From GCA-002050365 sp964237235 (GTDB lineage: Bacteria > Acidobacteriota > Blastocatellia > Pyrinomonadales > Pyrinomonadaceae), in assembly GCA_964237235.1 (NCBI GenBank), contig CAXSGY010000009.1:1-64000 (forward strand): DNA of 64,000 nt, given 5' to 3'. Shown in pieces: positions 16,435-24,873 of this stretch. How positions within the stretch are numbered: the first letter of the stretch is position 1; every line of letters begins with the position of its first letter. The notes under the pieces were generated by a model. That model ran no database searches and was not told where the DNA came from. It saw nothing but the letters and a program-made list of their open reading frames with translations. A program made the position numbers and the translations under genes.

Positions 16435-17427
16435 TTATTTTTCGACTTCGCCGAAGCCGCACCACGAGTTTTGATTGTGCCAGATAATTTCGACGTTTTT
16501 CGCGCCGATTTCCGTCCACCAATCTTCAAATTCCGTTTTTGAAATATAAAACGCGGTCGGCGCGACCAGATGATCGAAAACGATGTTGTGCTGTTCGCGC
16601 CAGCCGAACGTGCCTATGTGAGTGAGATAATCGGTATAAAAAAGCCGCTTGCCGAGCGCGGTTTTATCGAGCGGTTTGTAAATCAATTTCGAGGCGAGAT
16701 AAACGCCGAGCGTCGGCAGTTTCGACAGTTGGTAAAGCGTCGGTTGTTTGATTTTTGAAGTAAATTTTTCGCGCACCGGATTGACGTAGCTCGTGATCCA
16801 TTCGTTGTTTTCCGCGCCGTAAATCCAGGCGGAAATGTGTCCGCCTTTTTTCACTTTTCCGGCTAAGGACACAAACGCTTTTTGCGGATCGGGCGTGTGA
16901 TGCAGAACGCCGACCGAGAACGCATAATCGAACGCTCGTTTGAGCGGCAGTTTGAAAATATCCGCTTGAATGATATGCGCGTTCGGCAGATGTTTGGTCG
17001 CCTGAAAAGCCGATTCGACCGCCGCGCTCAAATCAATGCCGACGACTTCCTTTGCGCCCCAATTCGCCGCTAAAGAAGTGTGCCGACCTTTGCCGCAGCC
17101 GCCTTCGAGAACGATTTTATCTCTGAAAAATTCTTTTTCGACCGGCTGTAGCCAACCAAGAAATTGTTCGGCGTATTTTTTATCTTCCTGCGTAAAATGC
17201 GTCCATTGCCAGCCGAAATTTTCCGCCGTATCAAGTTTGTCCTGCTCGATTTTATCAAGGTCGGCAAAGCGCGGAACGCCGCGCACGACTTTGTATTCGC
17301 GCCCGCATTTTTGGCACGACAGCACGGCTTCGATAATTTCCCGGTCTTCGTATTTGCTCGCGTAAGCCAGCAAAATATCGCCGCCGCACTGCGGACACGC
17401 GAGCAAGTCAAGAAGTTTTTCCTTCAT
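16435..17427 (-). CDS. Zn-ribbon plus class I SAM methyltransferase
   Basis: A 330-residue protein. Residues 1-52 form a Trm112-like Zn-ribbon (LLACPQCGGDILL, LSCQKCGREYKV, VRGVPRFAD). Residues 75-235 form a class I methyltransferase with motif I VLEGGCGKGRHTSLA, acidic loop IDLSAAVESA, and motif IV-like FSVGVLHHTPDPQKA. The remaining C-terminus is helical (YLASKLIYKPLDKTAL). Similar proteins act on ubiquinone-like, polyketide or glycan substrates; here the substrate is unknown. Confidence 0.85.
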   Translation of the reverse strand: MKEKLLDLLACPQCGGDILLAYASKYEDREIIEAVLSCQKCGREYKVVRGVPRFADLDKIEQDKLDTAENFGWQWTHFTQEDKKYAEQFLGWLQPVEKEFFRDKIVLEGGCGKGRHTSLAANWGAKEVVGIDLSAAVESAFQATKHLPNAHIIQADIFKLPLKRAFDYAFSVGVLHHTPDPQKAFVSLAGKVKKGGHISAWIYGAENNEWITSYVNPVREKFTSKIKQPTLYQLSKLPTLGVYLASKLIYKPLDKTALGKRLFYTDYLTHIGTFGWREQHNIVFDHLVAPTAFYISKTEFEDWWTEIGAKNVEIIWHNQNSWCGFGEVEK

Positions 17428-17447
17428 AAATTCTCAGACGCGAAACA

Positions 17448-17918
17448 TTATTTCGCGGCTAATTTTTGATTGAATTTTTCAAATGATGCGAACGGAAATT
17501 TTTGCCGCCAGTTGAATTCAAATTCGTCGGTGTGGCGGTCTTCGTAAAGTTGTCCGAAGGTTTCGGCGAACGCCGCGCAAACGTTTCTGACTTGCCCGTC
17601 GTGCGCGAAAACCAATTCGCGTTCCGCGCTTTGCCGTTCGATGCTCGGATATTGATAAATTTCGAGCCGTATATTTTCGCCGTCTTTCGCAAAGTGAAAA
17701 TCGAATTCTTCCGGGTTGCGATTCCATTGCAGCGTGAAATCTTTGTTCGCCGAATCGCCGTCGAGCAAAGCGGTCAAAATTTCGAGCAGTTCGGGCAGCG
17801 CGTGTTCGTGCGGCGCGTGCGCGGTCGTCGTGTGAAATTCGCTTCGACCGTCGTCAAAACCGATTGACATCCAGCCGCATTGCGGCGAGTTGAAACTGAC
17901 TTCTAATTTGTTCGGCAT
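17448..17918 (-). CDS. Hypothetical protein, ~156 residues
   Basis: Not recognised. A small acidic protein with a beta-rich start (KLEVSFNSPQCGWMSIGFD), a helix-rich middle (LPELLEILTALLDG) and a C-terminus with FEFNWRQKFPFASF. There is no signal peptide or membrane segment. The ATG at 17918 is likelier than 17927 since it gives a normal strand start. It diverges from the ExbD-like gene starting 22 bases away, so the two promoters overlap the coding starts. Confidence 0.65.
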   Translation of the reverse strand: MPNKLEVSFNSPQCGWMSIGFDDGRSEFHTTTAHAPHEHALPELLEILTALLDGDSANKDFTLQWNRNPEEFDFHFAKDGENIRLEIYQYPSIERQSAERELVFAHDGQVRNVCAAFAETFGQLYEDRHTDEFEFNWRQKFPFASFEKFNQKLAAK

Positions 17919-17940
17919 AATTCTCAAAACAGAAAAGATT

Positions 17941-18867
17941 ATGGTAACTTTAAGAAGAAAAATCTACAAACTTTATCCGCAGCCGCAGGCTGATCGAGAA
18001 AAAAACCAGATGAATGCAAACCAACTTAAATCAATATTCGGAAAAATAATCGCAGACGGCAACGCCCTGGTAATTTTCGTTTTCGTATTAGCGAATATTG
18101 CTTCGATAGGCGTTGCCGAAATATATGCCCAAAAAGGCAAACCGGCTAAAATTGTTTCAAAGAAAAAACCGCCGTCGTCAAACAAAATCAAATATGCCCC
18201 GTTTCCGGCTAATCCCTGCGTTCCGCCGGAAAGCGATAATTTATCAATCGTCGAAATTGATAAAGACTCGAAATTATCCTTAACCGCTCGAACAAAAGGC
18301 GAGTCTAAAATTCTCGCCGATTCCAAATCGCTTTCGTCGCTGCCGGAAGTTTTGTCGCTCGCGGACAAAAAATCAATCGTGACGATCAAAGTTGATCCGA
18401 GGCTCGATTTCGGCTCGGCGGCGAAAATTCTTTACGACATCAGGCATCGCGTTAAAAGCTGCGTCAAGGTCGAAGTTTCCGACGAAAATTTCGATCAGTT
18501 TGCTTATTTGCCGCCGGAGCCAACACCGGAAAACGAAGTCGTCAGACCCAACCCTTTAACGCTGATTGTCGAATTGAAAAAGGACAATAAAATTACTCTC
18601 AACAACGATGACGAAGGTTCGCTCAACGACACCTCGACGATAACCGAAAAGCTCGAAAAAATTTTTAAGGATCGGGAAGAAGCCGGCGTGTTCCGCGAAG
18701 ATTCCAACGAGGTGGAAAAAACCGTTTTCGTCAAAGCCGCACCGACGGCAAAATTCGGCGACGTTCTGAAAATTGTCGCCGCGCTGAAAAAAGCCGGCGC
18801 GTCGCCCGTCGGATTACAGATTGACGATTCGGAAGATTTACCCAAACCAATCGCGCCCAAATTCTAA
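17941..18867 (+). CDS. ExbD/TolR-like protein with two periplasmic domains
   Basis: A protein of about 308 residues. One membrane helix (NALVIFVFVLANIASIGVAEI, near residues 41-61) follows a basic N-terminus. Two ExbD-like periplasmic domains follow: the first has VTIKVDPRLDFGSAAKILYD, the second KTVFVKAAPTAKFGDVLKIV and KKAGASPVGLQID, matching the V-x-I-x-D/A...F-x-x-V-x-x-I-x-x-x-R/K pattern of ExbD. No ExbB/TolQ or TonB gene is adjacent. Start uncertain: ATG at 17941 or 18010. Only 4 bases separate its stop from thyA, so they are co-transcribed. Confidence 0.65.
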   Translation: MVTLRRKIYKLYPQPQADREKNQMNANQLKSIFGKIIADGNALVIFVFVLANIASIGVAEIYAQKGKPAKIVSKKKPPSSNKIKYAPFPANPCVPPESDNLSIVEIDKDSKLSLTARTKGESKILADSKSLSSLPEVLSLADKKSIVTIKVDPRLDFGSAAKILYDIRHRVKSCVKVEVSDENFDQFAYLPPEPTPENEVVRPNPLTLIVELKKDNKITLNNDDEGSLNDTSTITEKLEKIFKDREEAGVFREDSNEVEKTVFVKAAPTAKFGDVLKIVAALKKAGASPVGLQIDDSEDLPKPIAPKF

Positions 18868-18871
18868 CGAG

Positions 18872-19666
18872 ATGAAGCAATATCAAGATTTATTGAGACA
18901 TATTTTACAAAACGGTATGCGCCAGGAAGACCGCACCGGCGTTGGCACGATTTCCGTTTTCGGTTATCAAATGCGCTTCGATCTGCAAAAAGGATTTCCG
19001 GCGGTAACGACGAAAAAGCTGCATTTTCGCTCGATTATTCACGAGCTTTTGTGGTTTTTGATGGGCGATACGAACACGAAATATTTGAACGACAACGGCG
19101 TTTCGATTTGGAACGAATGGGCGAATGAAAACGGCGATCTCGGACCGATTTACGGCAAACAATGGGTTTCGTGGGAAACGACGGACGGGCGTGTCGTCAA
19201 TCAAATCAACGGGGTCGTCGAAGAAATCAAGCGCAATCCGCAGTCGCGCCGCTTGCTCGTTTCAGCTTGGAACGTCGGCGATTTGCGGGAAATGGCTCTG
19301 ATGCCGTGCCACGCGCTTTTTCAGTTTTATGTGGCAAACGGTAAACTTTCCTGTCAACTTTATCAACGCTCGGCGGACACGTTTCTCGGCGTGCCGTATA
19401 ACATCGCTTCGTATTCGATTTTAACCGAGATAATCGCGCAGCAGTGCGATTTGGAATTGGGCGATTTCGTTTGGACGGGCGGCGATTGTCATATTTATCT
19501 GAATCATCTCGAACAGGTAAATTTGCAGCTCGCGCGCGAACCGTTTGCTCTGCCGCAATTGATTATTAAGCGCAAGCCGGCTTCGGTTTTCGATTACAAA
19601 TTTGAAGATTTTGAAATCGCCGGTTATCAATCGCACAAAAGCATCACCGCGCCGATTGCCGTCTAG
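18872..19666 (+). CDS. thyA: Thymidylate synthase ThyA
   Basis: Converts dUMP to dTMP using 5,10-methylenetetrahydrofolate. The 264-residue length is that of the short bacterial ThyA. The start MKQYQDLLRHILQNGMRQ, DRTGVGTISVFGYQMRFDL, HELLWFLMGDTNTKYLN, the catalytic Cys in LMPCHALFQFYV, RSADTFLGVPYNIASY, and the C-terminal SITAPIAV are all present. The ATG at 18872 gives the normal start. The gene follows the ExbD-like gene in the same operon. No dihydrofolate reductase follows. Confidence 0.98.
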   Translation: MKQYQDLLRHILQNGMRQEDRTGVGTISVFGYQMRFDLQKGFPAVTTKKLHFRSIIHELLWFLMGDTNTKYLNDNGVSIWNEWANENGDLGPIYGKQWVSWETTDGRVVNQINGVVEEIKRNPQSRRLLVSAWNVGDLREMALMPCHALFQFYVANGKLSCQLYQRSADTFLGVPYNIASYSILTEIIAQQCDLELGDFVWTGGDCHIYLNHLEQVNLQLAREPFALPQLIIKRKPASVFDYKFEDFEIAGYQSHKSITAPIAV

Positions 19667-20079
19667 CGACGAATCGCTTTTACGAACCGCGCCTCTAATG
19701 ACGGGAAATTTGAATTTATCCTTAGACAAACTATTCACTATCAACTGTCAGTTATTAACTGTTAAAACAGAATTTTCTTTTTCGATAGCGAATAATTGAC
19801 AGTTGATAGTGAATAGTTGAAGAGAAATTATTCGTTGATTATTTTATTTATTGTCCAAATCTTTGCTTTTTCAATTTTTCATATCTGGATTTTTCAATGC
19901 AAAGAAAAATTTAACCGAAAATATGCGCGCAAATTTTCCGATTGCCGCCGATTTCTTTTTGCGGTATGCTTATTTGCAAACGCCGCATTTCGATAGGATT
20001 TTGACGCTTTTTGAACGAAAAGAGCGTGTGGATTTTTGTCGAAACGTAGCTTTGATTAACACTTTCTAAGTAAACGATT
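19667..20079. other. Gene-free gap with a long inverted heptad repeat
   Basis: 413 bases between thyA and the next gene. It holds the inverted heptad array at 19729-19818 and otherwise AT-rich sequence without a supported promoter. A 72-codon open frame at 19851-20069 shows no recognisable protein character. Confidence 0.6.
19729..19818 (+). repeat. Inverted heptad repeat, perfect 22-bp arms
   Basis: The left arm AACTATTCACTATCAACTGT begins at 19729 and continues 2 more bases to 19750; it is the exact complement of 19797-19818. The two arms read as degenerate heptads (ACTATTC ACTATCA ACTGTCA GTTATTA ACTGTTA). A further partly complementary stretch extends each arm to 28 bases. It may terminate thyA transcription. 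Confidence 0.85.
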
Positions 20080-22158
20080 ATGAATTTAATAAAACGCGCG
20101 TTTTGGCTGGCGGTTTTTTTCGCCGGTTGTTTTCTGACGGCGACGGAAACAAGAGCCGCAAGCTATCTTTACGCGCTGAACGATAACGCGAGCGGCAATC
20201 AGATTTACGGTTTTTCGGTTGACGAAACGACCGGCGGCTTATTTTCGCTGCCCGGTTTTCCGGTTAACACCGGTTATCTCGGCGGCGGCTCGACCAATCC
20301 GGAAATGATTGCGATAGACCGCGTAAATAAACGGCTTTACGCCCTTAATCGCGGCTCGAACAACATCAGCGTTTATTCGATCAACGAAGCCGACGGTTCG
20401 CTGTCTGCGTTCCGATTTTCGCCGATTGCGGGCATCGCCAACGAGCGCGTCGTCAAAGTTCATCCGGGCGGCTCGCCTTTAATTGTCGGCGGCGATTTAA
20501 TTGCCAGTTACAACGTCACGGTGCGCGGCGCGTTTCCCGCCGCGGGCAGTCCGTATTCGCCGGGAACGAACGTCAGTCCCGCCGGCGCGACTCTGAGCCG
20601 CGACGGAAATTATTTTTACACGGGCGGCAATCTCGGAAATTTTTACGGCGGTTTCGCGGTTGATGCGGGAAACGGCGTTTTGACCGCGCTCGCCGGTTCG
20701 CCGTATGATTCGGGCAGCCAAACGCCGAATCCGACGGCGACCGATTTGACCGGACGGCTGTTCGTGACCAATCCGCGCCAGGCTCTGACGCGCGTTTACA
20801 CGACCGCCGCCGGAGTTCCGACCCAAGTGACGAACAGTCCGTTCGCCAACGGTTTGACGAGCTTTCTGTCGGACGGCGACGTTCATCCGAACGGAAGATT
20901 TTTTATGCTCGCCGACCGCACCGGCAACCGCGTCGGCGTTTATCAAATCAACGGCGACGGCGCGGCGACGACGCTTTCGCCGATTTCCGGTTCGCCGTTT
21001 GCGACCGGCGGCACGTCGTCCATCGCGCTGACTTTCAACCGGGTCGGCAATTTTCTTTACGTTGCCAACGGCACGAGCCGCAATATCACGACCTTTACCG
21101 TTAATAATTCGACCGGCGCGTTGACGAATCGGGACATTCAATCGGTCAACACGCTCGGCTCGGCTGGATTAATTAACGGCATCGCCTACATCAATTTTAC
21201 AGAGGAACCGCGATTCGACGCGCCGGTTGATTTTAACGGCGACGGCAAATCCGATTACGTCGTTACGCGCTCGCTCGGCTCGACGGCGCAGACAAATTGG
21301 TTTATCAACTACAACGGCATCGGAAGCGGATTGTCGCAAACGGCGCAGTTCGGTATCGGTGTCGGCTTCTCGGGCGGCGATGTCGCCGTGCCGGAAGATT
21401 TCGACGGCGACGGCAAAGACGACATCGCCGTCTGGCGGGCGAATCAAAATTCCGGTCTCGGCTATTTTTACGCTCTCCGCAGCGGCGACAATACTTTTCT
21501 GTCCGCGCAATTCGGGCAAGCTGGCGACGATCCGACCGTCGTCGGCGATTTTGACGGCGATAACAAAGCCGATTTTGCCGTTTTCCGAAGCCCGACAACG
21601 GCAGCGAACGAACCGTGCGGCGCGGGCGCGGCGTGGTTTTACCGTCCGTCGAGCGCGCCGGGCGTTGATTTTCGAAGCGTTTGTTGGGGCGGCGGCGGCG
21701 ATAAAGTCGCGCCCGGCGATTACGACGGCGACGGCAAAAACGATTTCGCCGTTTTCAGAATCGTTGAAGGCGCAGGCGTTTTCTTCGTCAAAAAATCCGG
21801 CGGCGGCGAAGATACCGTTTACTGGGGCGCGGCGGGCGACCAAACGATGCCGGGCGATTTTGACGGCGACGGCAAAACCGATTACGTCGTCGCCCGACCG
21901 AACAATCCGCGCGAGTTTTACGTCCTGACACAGAGCGGCTCAATTCAGTCGTATCAATTCGGCGCGATTGGCGATGTTCCCGCGCCCGGCGATTATAACG
22001 GCGACGGAAAAGCGGACATTACCGTCTTTCACCCGGACGTTAATTCCGGCGCAGGCTATTTCTTCGTTCGTCCGGCGCAAACCGGCGGTGAAGCCGATTT
22101 TATATTTAAATGGGGCTTGCCGAGCGATTATCCGGCGGCAAACTACAATTTTCATTAA
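20080..22158 (+). CDS. Secreted beta-propeller protein with C-terminal FG-GAP/VCBS repeats
   Basis: A 692-residue exported protein. The signal peptide is MNLIKRAFWLAVFFAGCFLT with cleavage near residue 27 (TRA-A). Residues ~29-370 form a lactonase-type propeller with blades of the kind LYALNDNASGNQIYGFSVDE, GSNNISVYSINEADGSLSAF and GNFLYVANGTSRNITTFTVN. Residues ~378-690 hold about six FG-GAP/VCBS-type repeats, each with DFDGDGKDDIAVWR or DYDGDGKNDFAVFR, a likely calcium-binding loop. Such proteins are common in Blastocatellia and related groups; function unknown, likely an outer-surface protein. A good terminator follows. Confidence 0.85.
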   Translation: MNLIKRAFWLAVFFAGCFLTATETRAASYLYALNDNASGNQIYGFSVDETTGGLFSLPGFPVNTGYLGGGSTNPEMIAIDRVNKRLYALNRGSNNISVYSINEADGSLSAFRFSPIAGIANERVVKVHPGGSPLIVGGDLIASYNVTVRGAFPAAGSPYSPGTNVSPAGATLSRDGNYFYTGGNLGNFYGGFAVDAGNGVLTALAGSPYDSGSQTPNPTATDLTGRLFVTNPRQALTRVYTTAAGVPTQVTNSPFANGLTSFLSDGDVHPNGRFFMLADRTGNRVGVYQINGDGAATTLSPISGSPFATGGTSSIALTFNRVGNFLYVANGTSRNITTFTVNNSTGALTNRDIQSVNTLGSAGLINGIAYINFTEEPRFDAPVDFNGDGKSDYVVTRSLGSTAQTNWFINYNGIGSGLSQTAQFGIGVGFSGGDVAVPEDFDGDGKDDIAVWRANQNSGLGYFYALRSGDNTFLSAQFGQAGDDPTVVGDFDGDNKADFAVFRSPTTAANEPCGAGAAWFYRPSSAPGVDFRSVCWGGGGDKVAPGDYDGDGKNDFAVFRIVEGAGVFFVKKSGGGEDTVYWGAAGDQTMPGDFDGDGKTDYVVARPNNPREFYVLTQSGSIQSYQFGAIGDVPAPGDYNGDGKADITVFHPDVNSGAGYFFVRPAQTGGEADFIFKWGLPSDYPAANYNFH

Positions 22159-22181
22159 TTTGAATTTCAAGAAATCATAAA

Positions 22182-22218
22182 GAAAAGGCGGCGTTTTATA
22201 CGTCGCCTTTTCTTTTAA
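22182..22218 (+). terminator. Intrinsic terminator
   Basis: A stem GAAAAGGCGGCG/CGTCGCCTTTTC with one G-T pair and a 7-base loop is followed by TTTT; it ends the FG-GAP gene transcript. Confidence 0.85.
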
Positions 22219-22315
22219 TTTTTGAGGCATTCGGATTGCTCTGAAAGAAAAAATTGACTTGAACAAATTGTTTGTGTCTTGTTTTATTACGTTACTTGTA
22301 AACAATTATTTGAGT

Positions 22316-22684
22316 ATGTCGAAAAAAATTTTGATCGTCGAAGACAACGAAGATACTCGTAGATTTATGAAGTATCTGGTCGAAGATTACGGCTATGAAG
22401 TTTTTGAAGCCTCGGACGGAATCGAGGCTTTGGACAAATTCAAAAAGCATCTGCCCGACATTATTTTAATGGATATGTCGCTGCCGAACGTCGGCGGTTT
22501 GACCGTTACGAAAGCGATTCGAGAATTAGATGCGACCGGAAAAATCCCGATTTTGGCGGTGACGGCATTCGGCAAGGAATATTACGAACAGGCAATCGAA
22601 GCCGGCTGTAACGACTTAATTCCCAAGCCGCTCGATTTAGACAATCTTCAGCCCTTGATCGAAAAATATCTCGCCCTCGAATAA
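22316..22684 (+). CDS. Single-domain response regulator (receiver only)
   Basis: A 122-residue CheY-like receiver: SKKILIVEDNEDTRRFMKYL (acidic pair Asp-Asn-Glu), phosphoacceptor Asp in DIILMDMSLPNVGG, Thr in ILAVTAFGKE, and Lys in LIPKPLDLDNL. There is no output domain, so it probably passes the signal by protein contact or phosphotransfer. No histidine kinase is adjacent. The ATG at 22316 is chosen over 22259 because the receiver fold begins immediately. Confidence 0.93.
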   Translation: MSKKILIVEDNEDTRRFMKYLVEDYGYEVFEASDGIEALDKFKKHLPDIILMDMSLPNVGGLTVTKAIRELDATGKIPILAVTAFGKEYYEQAIEAGCNDLIPKPLDLDNLQPLIEKYLALE

Positions 22685-22861
22685 ATCTTTCACTTAAATT
22701 TTCCAAAAATTTTTCCGCTCCGGCATAAATTGTGAAACAAATATGCCGAACGGCGTGTCGATACTTTCAGGCAATATCGCTCTGGTTCTGCAATCGGATT
22801 GCTCGACGGCGAAGTCGCAAATAGTTTTTATGAATCAGAATCGTCGCCGAGACAAATTTTA

Positions 22862-22950
22862 TCGTTAAGCAAGCGGTCTATAACCGCGTTACAAGTAACA
22901 TATTCAGCTGAACCGCACTCCAAGCCTGCTTGCTTAACGACGTTTTTTTT
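22862..22950 (+). terminator. Compound hairpin element with a 13-bp outer stem and T-run
   Basis: The outer stem TCGTTAAGCAAGC (22862-22874) pairs with GCTTGCTTAACGA (22928-22940) and is followed by CG and eight T. Inside lie GCGGT-ctata-ACCGC (22873-22887), GTTA-caag-TAAC and the palindrome TTCAGCTGAA. It could be a terminator for the response regulator with extra structure, or a small structured RNA. It lies between convergent genes. Confidence 0.6.
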
Positions 22951-22968
22951 GACGACTTCCGGTAAATT

Positions 22969-24204
22969 TCAACTAATGCCGAGCGGTTGCAAAGGGCGCG
23001 GCGCGGTGCCTTCAAAAAACCAGCTCGCGCCGACTTTCAAGCGGTGATGCCACGTCGGAAGCCGCGAAGTGTAAAGCGCGAAACGGGCATCGCGCGCCAA
23101 AGCTCCGCTGACGACGTTGCCGCCGACCAAAATCGCCGCGTTGTGCGTTCCCAAGCTAATCGCTTCGCCGAGGTCCTGAAACGGCTTTGTATTCAACTCT
23201 TTTCCGTTCAGGAAGTTTTTGATATTGTCCGCCAGCAGAGCCGCTTCCTGATTGGCAAGCTGCGCCGTTCCGGCGAGAATCGGCGCGACTTCTTCGACCT
23301 TCGCAAGATCGCCGAGCGCAAAGACGTTTTCAAAATTCTTCACCTGCAAAGTCTGATTGACGAGAACTAAACCGTTTTTGTCCTTGGGCAAATCGAGTTT
23401 TTCGATCAAAGAACTCGGCTTTACGCCCGCCGTCCAGACGGTCGCCACCGTTTCGGTTTCCGTCTTTTTTCCATCATATTCCGAGACGATGCCGTTCGGT
23501 TTGACTTCTAAAACCTTTGTTTTCAGATGAACGTCAATATGCGCCTTCAGAAGAGTTTTTTCGACATATTCGCGGATTTCCGCGCCCATTCCGGGAACGA
23601 GCTTGTCGCTCATTTCGACGAGCATAATGTGCGGCTCGCCTTTCAGTCCGCGTCGCATAAAAGCATCGGTCAGCAAATCGGACATTTTCGTCGTCAGTTC
23701 CACGCCGCTCGCGCCGCCGCCGACCACCGCGAACGTCAACTTTTCCCTGGCTTCCTGCGGCGCGAGCGTCGGTCCGATGCGGTCTAAAGCTTCGGTCATT
23801 TGATTTCGCAGAGCGTCCGCATCGCTGATGCCTCGAAACGGCAGAGCGAATTTTTCCGCGCCCGCGACGTTCCAGTAATTCGTCGTTCCGCCGACGGCTA
23901 AAACAAGAACGTCGTATTTTAATCCGTCGGCGCGCGTCGAAATTTTTGCCGCTTGATTCTCGAAATCAATCGTTTTAACCTCGCCGCGCACGAAATTTAT
24001 TTCGTTGCCGAACAATTCCTTATAATCCGGCGCGATGTGCCACGCTTCGACTTCGCCGCTCAAGTATTCGTAAAGAAGCGGTCGAAAACAAAAATGATCC
24101 GTTTCGCTGACTAAGGTTACGTCCGCGCTTCCGCTCAATTCCAAAGCCGTAAAAAGCCCGCCGAAACCGCCGCCGATTATTAGCACTTTTTTCTTTTCAT
24201 TCAT
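22969..24204 (-). CDS. ndh: Type II NADH dehydrogenase (NDH-2 family FAD oxidoreductase)
   Basis: Transfers electrons from NADH to membrane quinone without pumping protons. The protein of 411 residues has the FAD-binding start VLIIGGGFGGLFTALEL, the NADH Rossmann motif AVVGGGASGVELTTKM, the FAD Asp in VFALGDLAKV, and a C-terminal hydrophobic-amphipathic membrane anchor region (LTSRLPTWHHRLKVGASWFF). The ATG at 24204 has a GAGGTG Shine-Dalgarno 6 bases before it; an alternative ATG at 24225 overlaps a palindrome that looks like an operator. Confidence 0.93.
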   Translation of the reverse strand: MNEKKKVLIIGGGFGGLFTALELSGSADVTLVSETDHFCFRPLLYEYLSGEVEAWHIAPDYKELFGNEINFVRGEVKTIDFENQAAKISTRADGLKYDVLVLAVGGTTNYWNVAGAEKFALPFRGISDADALRNQMTEALDRIGPTLAPQEAREKLTFAVVGGGASGVELTTKMSDLLTDAFMRRGLKGEPHIMLVEMSDKLVPGMGAEIREYVEKTLLKAHIDVHLKTKVLEVKPNGIVSEYDGKKTETETVATVWTAGVKPSSLIEKLDLPKDKNGLVLVNQTLQVKNFENVFALGDLAKVEEVAPILAGTAQLANQEAALLADNIKNFLNGKELNTKPFQDLGEAISLGTHNAAILVGGNVVSGALARDARFALYTSRLPTWHHRLKVGASWFFEGTAPRPLQPLGIS

Positions 24205-24222
24205 CGTTTTCACCTCGTCAGA

Positions 24223-24246
24223 CATTGTGAGAAAAATTTCACAATG
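24223..24246 (-). promoter_or_regulatory. Operator-like perfect palindrome upstream of ndh
   Basis: CATTGTGA (24223-24230) and TCACAATG (24239-24246) are exact complements separated by 8 bases. The core TTGTGA/TCACAA half-sites resemble those of Rex (NADH-sensing) or CRP-like regulators, but in those families the TGTGA and TCACA half-sites are 6 apart rather than 8. It lies 19-42 bases before the chosen ndh ATG. Identity of the regulator is an inference only. Confidence 0.55.
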
Positions 24247-24424
24247 TCTTCATTTAGCAACTTACGCCTGATTCGCCAAAAAGTCAAAGAAAAGTTTTAT
24301 AGTCAATTTAACATTTTTTGAGTTTACAGAAATGTTGAAAAATTACTGTCGCACTATTTAAAGACAGTCTTGCCAGAATATTTTGAAATACAAATTCAAA
24401 TAACTTAAACCTAACATCGAGAGT

Positions 24425-24454
24425 TTGACCTTATCCGGTATAATTTCGTATAAT
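24425..24454 (+). promoter_or_regulatory. Sigma-70 promoter of rplU-rpmA
   Basis: TTGACC at 24425-24430 and TATAAT at 24449-24454 are 18 bases apart. A second TATAAT at 24439-24444 is too close to the -35. The ATG of rplU lies 57 bases downstream of the -10 and has an AAGGAG Shine-Dalgarno. Confidence 0.8.
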
Positions 24455-24510
24455 CTGTATTTTTCGACACGGCGCGAATTTGCCGCTTGTGTGAAGGAGA
24501 TAATAATCAA

Positions 24511-24795
24511 ATGAGTTACGCAATTATCAGAACAGGCGGAAAACAGTTTGCGGTCGAATCGGGAGAAACCGTGCGCGTGCCTTCGATTGACAAGAAAGCA
24601 GGCGAAACCGTCGAACTCGAAGCGATGTCTTCGGGCGAAGGCAAAGATATGACGTTCGGCGCGGCGACCTTAAACGCGACCGTCATCAGCCACGGACGCG
24701 GCGACAAGGTGATCGTTTTCAAAAAGAAACGCCGCAAACAATACAAACGCAAACAAGGTCACCGTCAGGGTTACACGGAAATCAAGATTGATTAG
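24511..24795 (+). CDS. rplU: 50S ribosomal protein L21
   Basis: A 94-residue ribosomal protein with the L21 signature: SYAIIRTGGKQFAVESGET, ATLNATVISHGRGDKVIVFK and KKKRRKQYKRKQGHRQGYTEI. Binds 23S rRNA in the large subunit. The start at 24511 has Shine-Dalgarno AAGGAG 9-14 bases upstream. First gene of the usual rplU-rpmA pair. Confidence 0.98.
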   Translation: MSYAIIRTGGKQFAVESGETVRVPSIDKKAGETVELEAMSSGEGKDMTFGAATLNATVISHGRGDKVIVFKKKRRKQYKRKQGHRQGYTEIKID

Positions 24796-24802
24796 TTGGA
24801 GG

Positions 24803-24870
24803 CAGTTGGTCTTTGGTCTTTGGTCTTTGGTCTTAAATCCAAAATCCAAAATCCAAAATCCAAAATCAAA
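24803..24870 (+). repeat. Two abutting heptad arrays between rplU and rpmA
   Basis: Four GGTCTTT-like units (24808-24835) are followed without phase change by four AATCCAA units (24836-24863). The TTTGG and CCAAA cores of the two arrays can pair at a 7-base pitch, giving an imperfect hairpin. The array fills the leader of rpmA up to 4 bases before its ATG, leaving the GGAGG at 24798-24802 some 70 bases away. Confidence 0.85.
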
Positions 24871-24873
24871 ATT

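Noticed and set aside
19851..20069. 72-codon frame after thyA
   Set aside because: AT-rich, no ribosome site or family resemblance; likely chance.
24425..24454. First TATAAT at 24439-24444 as the rplU -10
   Set aside because: Only 8 bases from TTGACC; the second TATAAT at 24449 gives a normal 18-base spacing.
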